64,000 nucleotides of DNA. Origin: Selaginella moellendorffii (Eukaryota; Streptophyta; Lycopodiopsida; Selaginellales; Selaginellaceae). The translations under genes were made by a program, and so were the position numbers. The stretch covers positions 1,149,520 to 1,213,519 of the forward strand of contig NW_003314264.1 of the NCBI RefSeq assembly GCF_000143415.4, written 5' to 3'. Positions 47,142 through 58,835 of the stretch are shown in pieces (position 1 is the stretch's first letter; each line of letters opens with the position of its first letter). The notes under the pieces were generated by a model that was given only the letters and a program-made list of their open reading frames with translations, was not told the origin of the DNA and made no database searches.

Positions 47142-48278
47142 TGTCGCGCATGTGACTTCGGGTATCGAAAGTTACCTGTCGACTAGTCCCTTACGGACAC
47201 TCTTACCTTACTGCCACGATGGCAGGAGGTCGGTATTGCTGGACCCTTTATTAGTCCCTCTTGTGCTAGTGGAGTTAACTGGGCCTTTCGAGTGTACTTA
47301 GACCGGACGAACATAAAAACGGAATTCCTATGTGTTATTAGCTAAGCATACTTAGCCCGGTAAGGAGTTCCCGTCTCGTTATGTCTTGCACTGGCTAGTG
47401 ACAAGAACCCTCGCGTATTGAGATTGGTCCCTCAATATCGCTACATGATAGCTTACCGTGTCTGCCAAACACCCTCGCTATCATGCCCTTTGTGTTAGTC
47501 TCATTTCGGTCCCAAATGCTATTTATAGAAAGTGTCCAGATTTGCTCATTTGGCATATCTACGGAATGTAGAGATCGGCCTGAACACAATGGTGTTCGTC
47601 CCATGTCTAAATTCACAATCTAAGGACATTCCATATTTAGTAAGTTTCGAGTTTGTCCCAGAGACTAACTCCTGATACTAAGGGAGGCTTGGGGTGAAAG
47701 CCCAAAGCGTGTGTTCCTCAAGGGGGGGGGGGGGCTATGGGGGGTTCCAAATGTATAGTAGGGATAGTGGGTAGATCGGGCATGGCCGACCAACCTGAGG
47801 CATAGTTTAGCTCCCGCTTGCGTGCCTGTCCTTGTTCTGCATCCGGCTTGGGTTTAAGCCCAAGTTCCATTCCATGCTAGCTGGTGGAGTACCCATATCC
47901 TCACGTTAGGCCACCGGTATGCCGAAATAGCGCCAGACTCCGTTTGGCTCCGTTTTGCGTGCTGGTCCTGGCATTGGGATGCTGGTTGCTTCAGGACTGT
48001 TCCAAGTTGCTCCGGGCCCCTGTCCCTTCGCTCCTTGGGCTGTATGCTCGGGAGTTGCACCGTGGTTTGGTTCCATCACTCCTTGGCTCCATGCCTGGGA
48101 GTTTGGCACCGTTCGTTCGTTCAGTGGCCCAAGGCCCTGAACCTCGGGTTCCTATGGACACGTGGCATGTGACACGTGGCATCTGTCACGTGGCACAAAG
48201 AAGGTTTAGGTTCCGCTTCGTGGTGTTATCCTATGGTAAATCACCATAGGATAAAGGGTCAAAACCACGTGCGCTACA
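47142..48278 (+). mobile_element. Solo LTR of element C
   Basis: 1137 bp, TGTCGC...GCTACA, flanked by CCAAG (47137-47141 and 48279-48283). It defines the ends of the C LTR for the whole window. It contains the shared core with a 12-G run (about 47691-47775). It split an exon-intron boundary region of the T2 ParB-like gene. Confidence 0.93.
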
Positions 48279-49023
48279 CCAAGCCTACATTTAAACACAA
48301 CAAAACAAGTTAAAGTGGAGTTAAGAGGTAAAACTATAAAACTTATGCATTGATCTTTTGGCAGGCCAAGATAAGTCTGTTGACATCCAAAGGTCCCCTC
48401 GTGTAGACATGGCCGACTGGAATGTTGATATGGTAGACGGGATCATCGCAAAAATGATCGTCTATACACTTCATCCAAGCTTCATATTGGTGGTTACCGT
48501 CAATAATTTGGAACATTGTCCCTGCAAACTGTTGAGTTTTAGGATGTCTGATAAATATGTCATCAAATTCTAGGGACTTCCTCCTCCAAATAGGATCCTA
48601 GCTATTCACAATCTCGGGTGTGACGGTAATGATCTCCATTGTTCCTGGCTTGCAAAAAGAGACTAGAAACATATTGATATTTGTTGCAAGGCCATTCTGT
48701 TTGAACAAGATGTATATATCCAGGTTGACATACTTGGATGCTATGTGGACAAGGTTCGTCAGTTGTAAATGGCAAAGGGGGATTTCTTTGATCAAGTCAC
48801 AAGGGTCTGGCCACTTGATCGCCACAAGTGTTTGGTGAACTGCTTTTTCCCTTGTCTGCATAACAGTCTCTTGAAAGCGCTTGTCCACCACGTTGTTAGG
48901 AAGGTCTGCAACTCTTTCAGCTCTAGGCTATTCCTCGAGTTCCCTATCGTGAACACTACTAAATTGCCCAACTTTAGGGATTTGCACTGGTGGTGGGCCA
49001 GTGAAGAGTAAAGCTGGAGGTAG

Positions 49024-49170
49024 CAATGGTGATGGTGGGTGGTGGTGGCGGTGGTGGCAGGGGCGGAGGCAATAGTGGCAGTGGTGGTGGCAATGGTGAT
49101 GGTGGCGGTGGCGATGGCGGTGGTGGAGGTGGTGATGGCGGAGGTGATGGTAGTGGAGGTGGTGAATCTC
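49024..49170 (-). repeat. GGT/GGC trinucleotide-rich tract coding a Pro/Ser linker
   Basis: Imperfect GGTGGTGGCGGT-type repeats; on the minus strand, in frame with the T2 gene, they encode runs of Pro broken by Ser and Leu. It is a low-complexity domain linker. Confidence 0.75.
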
Positions 49171-49374
49171 TAACTAAATGTGTTTTTGTTGTGCCAATGG
49201 ACATGTCAATCGTCAGTGCCAAATTGAACTTCTCATGTTTTCTTGGCTCCAACAAATTTTTTGTGTTACAATTTTCCTTTTCTGCAAGCGAAAAAATTTT
49301 GTTAGTCAAACTAAATAAAGATAATGAGAAATTCAAACAATCAAAGAGAAAAAAAAAATCAAGTGGGCCTAGAC

Positions 49375-49850
49375 TCCACCTCAGGCACTTTGGTTGCCCA
49401 GGGGGCCAAGGTTATTCAGATAACCTTGGCCCCTCGGCCAGCAAAACTGCCCGAGGTGGCCGACCCACACTTGACTTCGGGCAATTTGGCCACTCGAGGG
49501 GCCAAAGTTATTCAAATAACATTGGCCCCTCAGCCAGCCAAACTGCCGGAGGTGGCCAGCCTTGGCTTGACCTCGGGCAGTTTGGCCATCTGAGGGGCTG
49601 AGGTTATTTGAATAACCTCAGCCCCTCGGCCAGCCAAATTGCCCGAGGTGGCCGTCCTGGGCTCGACCTTAGGCAGTTTGGCCACCTGAGGGGCCAAGGT
49701 TATTCAAATAACCTCGGCCCCTTGGCCAGCAAAACTGCCCAGGGTGGCCGGCCCGGGCTCGACCTCGGGCAGTTTGGCCACCTAAGGGGCCGAGGTTATT
49801 CAAATAACCTCGGCCCTTGGCCAGCAAAACTGCCCGAGGTGGCCGGCCCT
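49375..49850. repeat. Tandem array of five ~97 bp units, each a long palindrome
   Basis: Units centre at about 49416, 49513, 49610, 49706 and 49802. Each contains the core GGCCGAGGTTATTCAAATAA with its inverse complement across the centre, flanked by GGGCAGTTTGGCC and its imperfect complement, so each transcript unit would fold into a hairpin of about 40 bp. The array lies in the first intron of the T2 ParB/methyltransferase-like gene and is GC-rich, unlike the surrounding T2 sequence. Confidence 0.88.
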
Positions 49851-49951
49851 AAAGAAGCAATCAAGAAAAAAGCAAGAAGAAAAAAATGGAAGTGGAAGCA
49901 ATCAAATCGAAACTCACCCTTGGTGGCATCTTTCCTTCCTGATTTCTTCAT

Positions 49952-50933
49952 CGTGTTGGATTTTTTGTGTGCTCAATCTCTCCCGCTCGCGCACTCAATC
50001 TCTCGATCTCAATCTTTCAATCTCCTTCACGCTCAATTCTCGATCTCTTGTGTGCTCCACTCACAGTGCGAATAGTAACCTAATCCTGGCGGCTACCCTG
50101 ACCCTAATCCTGATTCTGAATAACCTAAATCTCAACCATTCATTCTGAATAACCTAAATCTCAACCATCACAATATCTTTGATCTTATTTTATCTTATCA
50201 TTATTATTATATGTAAATTATGCTTCTTTATTTTGTATATTTTAATGATGGTATAACTAGCACCTATCAATATTTCTGTTATTAGAGATATGATATTATA
50301 TTTTACAAATTATCTAGAAAGGATGCATTCTCATCAATATTTTGTACATATTTTGGAATCATTACAAGAACTTTAAAGAGTATAAATAAGGCACGTTCAA
50401 ATATGTTATACTATATCCATCTATGAATGGATGAATCCTCATCCAGAAATTTATTTTGTGTCGTATTAGATCCTAAACAATAGGCACATGCTTTAAATAT
50501 CATTGAGCAGTATTCACAATTATGGATAAAACTTAAGTTGTACTATGAATCAAATCTATCAGTGAAGAATAAGATTTGACAAGATTTATTATCATTTACC
50601 ACTTAAAATTTGACAACTTGACATATCACACATACTGATAGTCGGATTGGATCTTGTTTTTTGACACGCTATAGCAGAATATCATTGCTAGTATCATTAT
50701 TAACTATCAAACTTCATGTGCTAAAAATCTTTCCTTGGATCTATGTGTATACATGTATCAGACATCATAATAGATGACAGTAATATTAATACTGTCACAC
50801 TTGAACATGTTAAATTTGCTATAGAATTTAAATTCATTTTGTACGTTGTCTTCTTATTACTCTATTTAAATTTCAATTATGTTTCACTATGGATTTTTAC
50901 AAGTAGCATAGAGAGAGAGAACTCCAAAACCTA
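49952..50933. other. T2 intergenic region between divergent genes
   Basis: It separates the start of the minus-strand ParB-like gene from the plus-strand transposase and probably holds both promoters. A 25-base direct repeat (TCTGAATAACCTAAATCTCAACCAT type) occurs at about 50110-50170. The rest is AT-rich, with nothing else recognised. Confidence 0.5.
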
Positions 50934-53417
50934 TTGAGAAGGATGGAGAGGTTTTTTTTTCATTTTCGAGATCACCCATCTCTTTCATTCTCTCAAAGTA
51001 TTGTTTCTGAAAGTTTTTTATGTCGGCGTTTTGATCTTTGTCTTGGCTCTATTTCTTTAGAGGCTGTGATTCGCAATGACACTGGTATAGTTGCATACTT
51101 GGAGTTTCTTCTTTCTGGTGTGGGCGAGGGTGGACAACAATGGGATTTACAGAATTCCAAGTTGAAGGAAATTCGTGTTTGGATCTCCAATCAAATGCCA
51201 AAATGCACTCCAGCCAAAGTGAATATGAAGCAAAAGTTAGTTGTTATCCTCTCGTCCTCTTCTAGTTTAAGTGGAGAAGTCATGCTAGTGTCGGCGCCGA
51301 ATTCACCAGCTCCAACTCCAACTTCAACTCCAACTTCAGCAATATTCAAAGCCGTTAGCAATGCTTTCCAATTTTCACGCCTCTCAATCAATGTCCACTT
51401 GTTTTTGTATAGGCTTGTGAGTGAGCTTCCATCCTCCTACAACGGCAACATTTTCTTCGAGCTACCACCTCTTGTCAGCAGCACAAGTTCCAAACAGAAG
51501 GGGATGGAAACCAAACAGGATGTCCACAATTGGTGCAAGATCAAGACCACATACTTCCAACATTTTGAAGGCACAGTGTCTATAGTTCATTGTGGCAGGC
51601 ATTTAGATTGTATGGATGAAGTATGCAATCGAGACCGCTCAAAAAACTCTATATTTTTCAGAGGGTCTACAATCAATCCTCCAGCCTGGGACACCATTGC
51701 TGTTGGATTCAAATGTCGATTCTGCAAAAATGCTCCTCTATGTCGTGTTATCTGCGAGGCCAAGATGTACTACTTTCTTTCATAGGATGGAGTGGCTGGA
51801 AGAGTTGCAGTGCATGTTGGCACACACATGCATCTAATGTAGGAAGGGATACAAAGAAGTTCTCTCAATCATTTCAAAGATGTTGTGCAGGAAGAGACTA
51901 TGAGAAACTCATCTGCAACTCCGAAGCATATTCAGAAGACTGTCCTCAAGGATTTTATTGCAAACACCTTACTCAATCTAGGTTGCCAAAAGACTCAACT
52001 AAACAAGGCTAGCTTGCGGGACTTACTACAAGGAGTACAACCTGCTACTAGTCTAAGGAGGTATATCTATTATTTTTCATACGTTATAATAATAATTTTT
52101 TCTTACATTATATTGTTTAGGATAAAATCTTGGATGTGTGAATCTCGAGAGGGGAAGTTGCAATCAAAAATTGACTCCATCCTTGAATTGAAACAGACCT
52201 ATCCATATGAGTTCATCCACAGAAGTTTGTTTCCATACAAAGTTGTGAATGAGCAAGAGTGCCCCTTCGTCTTCAAAATGTCTACCATGGGCCTTACCTC
52301 TAGCGTAGATCTTGTCTCCCGAATAGACATGTTTGGGTCCAGCGACCTTGCACATGCATGGGTACATTTTGACCATATGAAGCACGTATCGGGTTGAACA
52401 ACCATGGGAGCTCATGTGTATAATCCAAGGTAATTTTTATTCTCATTATATTGAAATTTTTATAATATTTGTGTTTTCATAGACTACGTTGTAACTTAAC
52501 AATTGCGACAGTAGAGTTTAAAGTACAAGACTAGACAGCACAGGAAATATTTTGGAAGTCCCTCTCTGATATTGTTCTAAAGCGGACTGGTAACCCTGCA
52601 AACTTTCGCAGTTTCATGGCAGATGGGGCTAGTGCAAACTGGAATAGTATCAGAGTAGTTTTTGGGAATGGTCAACCATTGGAAGGTCATGAGAGGACTT
52701 GTGAGTTCCATTGGGCTCAAAGCCTAAACCAGCACTACCACCTTATCAAGCCAGAGTTTCAATCAATATTTAAGGAGTTGTGCAAACAATGACAGATTGC
52801 ACCTTTTAAAGAAGAGTATGAGGCAAAAGCAAACGAGATCTAAATATGGTGGTGTGAAGATGGCCATACAGACATAAGTTGCCTACCACAACTTGAGTCA
52901 TGGTTAGGATGGTGGGAAGTTAAGATGTTCCAGTAGGGACATCACTCTTTTCAGGTTGGTTTATATTTTTTCTTTTCCTTTTATTACCTTTTAATATTGC
53001 CTTTTCCATTAGGATTAACCACTTGAGGACCTCACATACACCCCAACTATGAATCTCTCCGAAAGTAAGCACTAGAGTTGGCATTCTTTTGAGGCAAGGA
53101 AAGGGAAAATGCACGAAGCTTGTCTATCAGATTTAATACGTGCTATAGAGCAATCTTAAAAAGCACTGGCATTCAAGGAAGGAAGATACATAGGAACAGA
53201 ACCTTCTGTCGAGATGTTACATGATAGGATGAAGAGAAAATTAACTCCACCCGCCCGAACAGTGGCAATTGCAGTTGAGGAAGTGGTTCATGGCACATCT
53301 ATGGAGTACACTCCCTGAGCTTCTATTGGTGATATGAAGACTATCCACTCAAAGCATCGTTTTTCCTTTGCTGGGGAAGATGTTGGTACGGATCTTGGAG
53401 CAAAAAGCTCTCACAGG

Positions 53418-53513
53418 CCTAATGTTGAGTACCACTCTGCTCCAAGATACCGCTCTCGGACCGAGCCTAATGTTGAGTACCACTCTGCTCCAAGATACCG
53501 CTCTCGGACCGAG
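53418..53513 (+). repeat. Perfect 48 bp tandem duplication in the transposase
   Basis: Units 53418-53465 and 53466-53513 are identical. Sixteen codons are duplicated in frame, so it does not itself break the reading frame. The identity implies a recent event. Confidence 0.9.
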
Positions 53514-53729
53514 CCACCTCAAGTGGCTAATGAAGAGAGTGCATTGCAACAGGTTGAAATTGCTTACCGTAGTGTGGAGCCGAAGAATTGGGCAATCCGA
53601 CACGTGCCAGGAAAATCGAATGTAAGGTGTGTGTGGGGATGCTTCCGAGGGGCAAGTGTTGGGCCTGGATTCGTGGTGACAAATCTACTTCTGTTTTAGC
53701 CCTATGTTTCTATGGGGAATGAAAGCAAG

Positions 53730-53924
53730 TGTAAGCTCCTAAGTTTGGACTTCCCGGGAGGTCACCCAGCCCAGTACTATTCAAAACCCAAGGACGCTTA
53801 ACCCCAAATATCCCAAGACCCTTAACCGATTGGAAAAGGGGGTGCACTCTTGTTCATGGGCCTTTTCCCTCTATATTTGAACCCCATGGACCATCTCTCG
53901 AGTCGTTCTCTTTGGTTGCTTACA
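53730..53924 (-). mobile_element. Solo LTR of TRIM family E
   Basis: 195 bp, TGTAAGC...GCTTACA, flanked by GCAAG (53725-53729 and 53925-53929). It matches the LTRs of the complete TRIM at 61286-61880. Strand follows the primer-site orientation of that complete copy. Confidence 0.92.
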
Positions 53925-54624
53925 GCAAGTAGGATTTTCGAGATGGTGCTAGCTATATTGTTACAACACTGATGCCAACCATATGAAGCGGCTTGAAGAC
54001 ACTATAGTGACTAAACCTGATGAAGTACCTAAAGAATAGTCAGTTGCTAATGGGGTCGCGCTCACCTCGGATGAGATTGAAAACCTTGAGAAATCTGGTT
54101 TTAATCTTGAGAGGAGAGTTGGAGACATGAGTGACAAAACCAAGACCATTCCTACAGAGATGCATAGGAGACCAGCACAAAAAAGTAAGGCAGTTAAATT
54201 TATTGGTACCGTCTCCAAGCAGAAGCAAGGTAAAATAAACTTGGCTCAAACACTTGAGTGTGAGATTCTCTCCACGAAATACATCATTGCGCTTGCAAAG
54301 GAATACATAGTCAAAACAGAAGGTGGAGAGTACACAATTGCCATTCATGACTTTCCTTCTTGCACATGTTTAGACTTTATGAAGCGTGAGGAACATGGGA
54401 AGGCATATACTCCTTACAAGCATATGTATTACATCTTCATCAACATCTTGCACCAGGATCCTAAGGTGGATATTCATATACACTAAGCAAGCCTTACTAT
54501 TGCTGAGTTGTAGAAAACTTTTAGAGCTAACTAGATTTCTCCAACACTATCGATGTTTATTCTCTATCAATAAAACTTTTTATACTTTATATAATTAATA
54601 AAATGTGCTTTTTCATTTCACTTT

Positions 54625-54888
54625 TCATTTTATATGCTTCCGAGAGTTCTTTTTGCAATACTGCCCATAGTACTCGTGTGTCTCCATTTCTATCTTTACC
54701 ATCTCAAAAAAGATTTTATGGTAGTCTTTCGGGTGTGTGATGTTACAGTGTGTCGCAAGAGCATATATACCATCATACTGATCATTGCCATGTTTCCACC
54801 AGACTCTAGAAAATATATGGGGCATTTCTTGAAAGTGGAAAAATTGCATTTTTCTAAAACAAGTAAGAGGGCATTCTTTTTCACCCAA
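54625..54888 (-). CDS. Unrecognised short T2 ORF
   Basis: An open frame containing FFHFQEMPHIFSRVWWKHGN and ending KKNSRKHIK, rich in aromatic and His residues. A splice acceptor-like TTTTAG at about 54864 suggests that it is the last exon of a longer minus-strand gene reaching toward 55010. No family recognised. Confidence 0.4.
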   Translation of the reverse strand: MGEKECPLTCFRKMQFFHFQEMPHIFSRVWWKHGNDQYDGIYALATHCNITHPKDYHKIFFEMVKIEMETHEYYGQYCKKNSRKHIK

Positions 54889-55595
54889 TTTATTGCACCC
54901 TCTGTCATTGCATTTATCTCCAACTCATTATCATTATCCTCTCTTTCATTCTCTTGTGTGGTTTGGTTATGCTATGCAATGGGATAGTTATTGCATCTCC
55001 TAGCCCTTGAACCCTGGGAAGAAAGATTGTGAGAGTTAAAATTACCAACACTAGGACCCATAAATATTTATGTGTATTTCCCTTTTTTCAAATGAGAGTG
55101 TGAATGAAGATTTCTAAATTCTAGACAGTATGCTATGACAAACCCCTCAAGAATGTATTCTAAAAAGAACCAAGTCTTTCTTTTATATGCAATAAGCTTA
55201 CATCAATAGTTATTTCTTTTTCCTTTCAAATGGTTATATGGCTTTACATAGAATTTTATTTCAAATTTAATAATTTTTTAATTCTGACCAACTTGACATT
55301 TACTAGCCAGAAAGCATAGAGTACAAATTTAAAGAAGTGACAAGAATACTCTTTTTGCAAACATTTTATTTTATGTTCTAACAAATATCCCTATCATTGT
55401 ATGTAGTAAATATTTAAATTATTAGAACAAGAAGTGTTCTTTGGAACATTTTTATCTATATAATATATAGAGAGTTATTAAATTATTAGGTTCGCTATAA
55501 CCTTAAAATTTTAAAGTTTATAATGTTTGTACTAAATTACAATTGAAAATTGAGCTCAACTCATGAGCTTAAGTATGGTCCGTGCCCTCTCAGCC

Positions 55596-57339
55596 AAGGT
55601 GTAGGGCTACCAAGACCAAATTAAGATCAGTAATAGCTCACTACCCTCATAAAGTTTTAATGAAATGCAAGGTGCAACCTGCCATTAAGCACAACACTAC
55701 AGAAGAAAGGTATATAAGTCACTTTTCTAGAAAAGTGCAATAGCCACTTTTCTATGCCAACTCTAAACTCTATTAGACTCAATTGCCTTAGCTTCAAAAG
55801 TCAACATCCCTTTCAGACTGCATCATACAAACTACTTACTAAAGTTTAAGCTAACCGAAGTTAACTCCAACCCCTTCACTAATTTGTATTGGTTTACAAA
55901 AATGAAATGGTTTTCTAGCAAAATGATCAACAAATCAACCATTATAAAAGTTTAAGAAAATTTGTGAAAATTTTCCATTCTAAAGAAAGAATGACTCTAA
56001 ATCTAGGAATACAAACTCTCAAGATTTAACCAACTTTCTCCTATTAATAATTTCATATAGGTTCACTTTAACACTAATTCTCATAACCCAACAATATATC
56101 TAGGTATCAAACATCTTGCCCATTTTTCCAACATCCAACATTGATATCTGTAAAATGCAAAATGAACATCCAAAGCTTGATTATGAAGACTATATATTTA
56201 GATATACACATTGCACTAACACTTCTCTTCAATCACCTTCAAGATCTAATGTGAAGCCAAAAACACTAACAAGGAAAATGACATGAAAAATCAAGTTCCA
56301 AGAAAAATTCCTCATCACTTGAATTAACAATACCACTTCCACTAACACAAGTGCTAGCGATGTCAATGCCTCAACTACACATTTTCTCTATCTAACAATC
56401 TACTCCAAGTATTAATGGATAAACTAACAAGCCATAGCAAATGAATGTTATAACTCGTTCCAAGGCAAATTCAAAAGAAACCAACTTAAGCTTAGCATAA
56501 TAGATCATTATAAATAATCTAGTTAAAACTATTGCAATCCTACTATGTGCAAGTAAACTAGCTTCACTATTAACCACTTTAGGATTGATCATTGTTTGAC
56601 CAAACAACTTCGTAAACACATTGCTCATTATCACATAAATATGATATAAAATTATAATGATTTGATCATCAATTGAGCAACACCACAAGTACCACCTATG
56701 TCATTACTTCAAAGGTTCATGTGGGTATTAAGTGCTAACTTGATTCAACAAAATGCAACATAAATGCCACACTCTACCAATAAAGATTTACATCACTCAA
56801 CAATATGAACTTTTGTTCACTATATAGATAAACCCATGCCACTCTTTTTTTGACCAAACTCAAAACTAATCCAACACCAAGCTACTCAAGGAGTAATAGC
56901 AAGGTTCTTTAGAAAAGAATTGAGCATTGCAACCCAAGTCTTCAATAGTAAACCTAAACATAATGGTTTAGCGCTTCACCACTATCCATCCTACGACTCA
57001 CCACTTGTAAAACCATTATTTCCATCATGCATCAAGATAGAGAATCTTAATTGCCTGATATGAACATGAGCAATGAGTTAACACCTCCTTGCTCTGAGAA
57101 GAGAAAATGATTTATGTGTTCGATCCTTTGTCCCTAAAACTCTATTTTCAGACTCTACTTTAACCAAACCTCAAGCTTACTTTCACACTGCCTTCAGTCC
57201 AATCCAAGATAAGTTTATGAGAAAGCACGGCAATGACTACTTAAACGAATCGACTATTCCCTACAATCTTGACTGATCCACTTTTAATTATGCCTAGGAA
57301 GGATCCATTAGTGCTATGCTAAACAACTACAGACCAACT
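55596..57339 (-). mobile_element. Internal region of element C copy 2, part 2
   Basis: It resumes at AAGGTGTAGGGCTACCAAG directly after the T2 target duplication and parallels about 10095-11875 of copy 1. Non-coding. It is interrupted at 57340 by a reverse B LTR. Confidence 0.85.
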
Positions 57340-58265
57340 TGTGAATGACTAAATTTTCTATTTTACTTTAGTCACTTAACCACCCTTCCAACCATTTGGA
57401 AGAGTCTCACTCACAACCTCTATAAGTCTTATTTTAAACTTGGGGCTTGCTAGCCCTGACAATAGCATCCCTGGCACTCAAGCTTTGCACTTGGTCCAAA
57501 TGTTCCATATGTTCAATCCCCTAATTGACACCCAAAAGTACTAATAACATATCAATCCGTTATGCTAAAGCCATCCCCATTCACTTTTGCCACACAGGTG
57601 GTCCAACACCATCTGCATCACAGTCCTATCTCTCAAAGACTGGGCCATCCGTCCATGAATGGTCATCCCAAATCCACTTTTTAGCATCCTTAGAATGCTT
57701 CTAGATATAGGGAATAACCTCTCTTTTTCAGTCCCCACCAAATCCCTTTTTATTCATGACCATGTTACCACTAGGGCAAGGCTCACCGACCCGACCACTA
57801 AGTCTTACTGTCCTTTGGGATTTCCTCACCATATAACCATATTCTTAGTCACAACATCAGAGGATTGCCCCTCTTCCTTTTCACAGTCTGGGACTTTGGG
57901 ATAACATTTTGGAACGCGAACCTCATGAGTACTCTCCCCACCTTTCGCTTTTGGGTGCTCTAGCCATAGGGCTAAAGCAAGGTTCTATTGAGTCATGTTA
58001 GGTATCCAAGTAAGTAGTGCCACCTATGCTTGGACCAAGAGCATCGACTATTCAATCTCTCGAGGGAACTAAAGCATACTCTTGAACACTTCACCAACCT
58101 ACTCAATTTGTTTATTCGTATTCACCCTAGCTTTAGACTCCTCAATGGATATATCATCACTCAGCACGTGGGTATAGCCTTCTGGGGTCACACTAGCCTT
58201 TTATAGCCAAATTGGCTCCACTAGAGTCCAATCTTGATACTGTCCCTACTATACTTTTGCAACCC
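57340..58265 (-). mobile_element. B LTR in reverse (5 in the B series), right-end half
   Basis: The sequence is the inverse of the B LTR from its CTTACA end to the core (CTACTATACTTTTGCAACCCC). There it switches to C internal sequence. The rest of this LTR, its TGTGAGACAC end, reappears at about 60736-60836, so a C-derived block replaces or splits its middle. Confidence 0.75.
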
Positions 58266-58835
58266 CTTGCAAAATCCAAACTCTATTCAACTCAATTACC
58301 TTAGCCTAAAAAGTCAACATCCCTTTTAAGCCGCATCATACAAACTACCTATTAAAGTTTAAGCCAACCCAAGTTAACTCCAAACCCTTCATTAATTGTA
58401 CTGGTTTATGAAAATGGAATGGTTTTCGAGCAAAATAATTAATAAATCAACCATTAGAAAATTCTAAGAAAATTTATGAAAATTTTCCATCCTAAAGAAA
58501 GAATGACTCTAAGTCTAGGAATATAAACTTTCAAGACTCAACTAACTTCTTCTTACTAACAACTTCACATAGGTTCACCTTAACACCAATTCTCATAACT
58601 CAACAATATGTCTAAGTATCAAACATCTTGCCCATTTTTCAAACATCCAACATTGATATCCATAAAATGCAAAATGAACATCCAAGGCTTGATCATAAAG
58701 ACCATATATTCAAATATCTACATTGCACTAACAATTTTCTTTAATCACCTTCAAGATCCAATGTGGAGCCAAAAACACTAATGAGAAAAATGACATGAAA
58801 AATCAAGCTCCAAGGAAAATTCCTCATCACTTGAA
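58266..58835 (-). repeat. Extra copy of C internal sequence inside a B LTR, part 1
   Basis: It is a second copy of the segment at about 55755-56325. Together with 60591-60720 it forms a roughly 700 bp C fragment embedded in the B LTR of 57340-60836. It carries a solo B LTR of its own. Confidence 0.72.

Larger units (their letters stand above)
44258..49951 (-). pseudogene. T2 ParB-like / DNA-methyltransferase-like protein, broken by two solo LTRs
   Basis: Exon 1 (49918-49951, MKKSGRKDATK) splices to an exon starting at 49281 that contains a long Pro/Ser linker (GGT/GGC repeat at 49024-49170). Further pieces on the minus strand: a ParB-like region (about 48880-48350) with FQIIDGNHQYEAW (about 48505-48467); helical segments (47141-46968, 46915-46700, 46464-46290, 46245-45856); a methyltransferase-like half with FILFDFPDG (about 45537-45510; cf. 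the DPPY motif) and HVVFILPND; and a motif-I-like block, PPDGVVIDCTTGSNSMVEAA, then GRLVFVIE (about 45000-44905). It ends at TAA 44258-44260. ParB-like plus N4/N6-methyltransferase fusions are known from phages and bacteria. Several stops, a donor GT-to-AT change (about 48347), a C LTR (47142-48278) and a D LTR (44488-44857) inactivate it. Confidence 0.6.
50934..54486 (+). pseudogene. Mutator-like transposase with SWIM zinc finger (T2)
   Basis: Collinear pieces in one direction: an N-terminal region (50934-51785) continuing past TAG into VHVGTHMHLM; a splice near 52062 to an exon at about 52121; a core with MGLTSSVDLVSRIDM and WVHFDHMKHVSG; a FMADGASANWNSIRVVFGNG and ERTCEFHWAQSL block (about 52615-52730) typical of MULE-type DDE transposases; an ESKH-S-WHSFEARKGK segment (about 53065-53110); and a C-terminal SWIM finger (54350-54425, SCTCLDF ... 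KHMYYIF) in which the first Cys of the CxH pair is Tyr. At least eight in-frame stops, a 48 bp duplication (53418-53513) and a solo E LTR (53730-53924) disable it. Together with its terminal repeats this assigns T2 to Mutator-like elements; a lineage-specific branch is likely. Confidence 0.75.
42194..55587 (+). mobile_element. 13.4 kb Mutator-like DNA transposon T2
   Basis: The flanks are CCTCAGCC (42186-42193) and TCTCAGCC (55588-55595), an 8 bp target duplication with one mismatch, and the C element resumes exactly afterwards. The ends form imperfect inverted repeats beginning GGGGATGG and GGGCACGG; the inner block GCTCAYGAGTTGAGCTCAATT is conserved at both. It holds four reading units: a zinc-finger ORF (+), a ParB/methyltransferase-like gene (-), the transposase (+) and a short unknown ORF (-). 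Solo LTRs of D, C and E have since landed inside it. Length and duplication size fit a Mutator-like element, as does the transposase. Confidence 0.8.

Noticed and set aside
49370-49850. CRISPR array or riboswitch-like repeat
   Set aside because: The window is eukaryotic, the repeats are contiguous palindromic units without unique spacers, and no cas-like genes are present.
42186-55595. T2 as a hAT element, given the 8 bp target duplication
   Set aside because: The transposase blocks (FMADGAxANWN, ERTCxFHWxQSL, SWIM finger) are of Mutator-like type, and no hAT dimerisation motif or BED-type transposase is seen.
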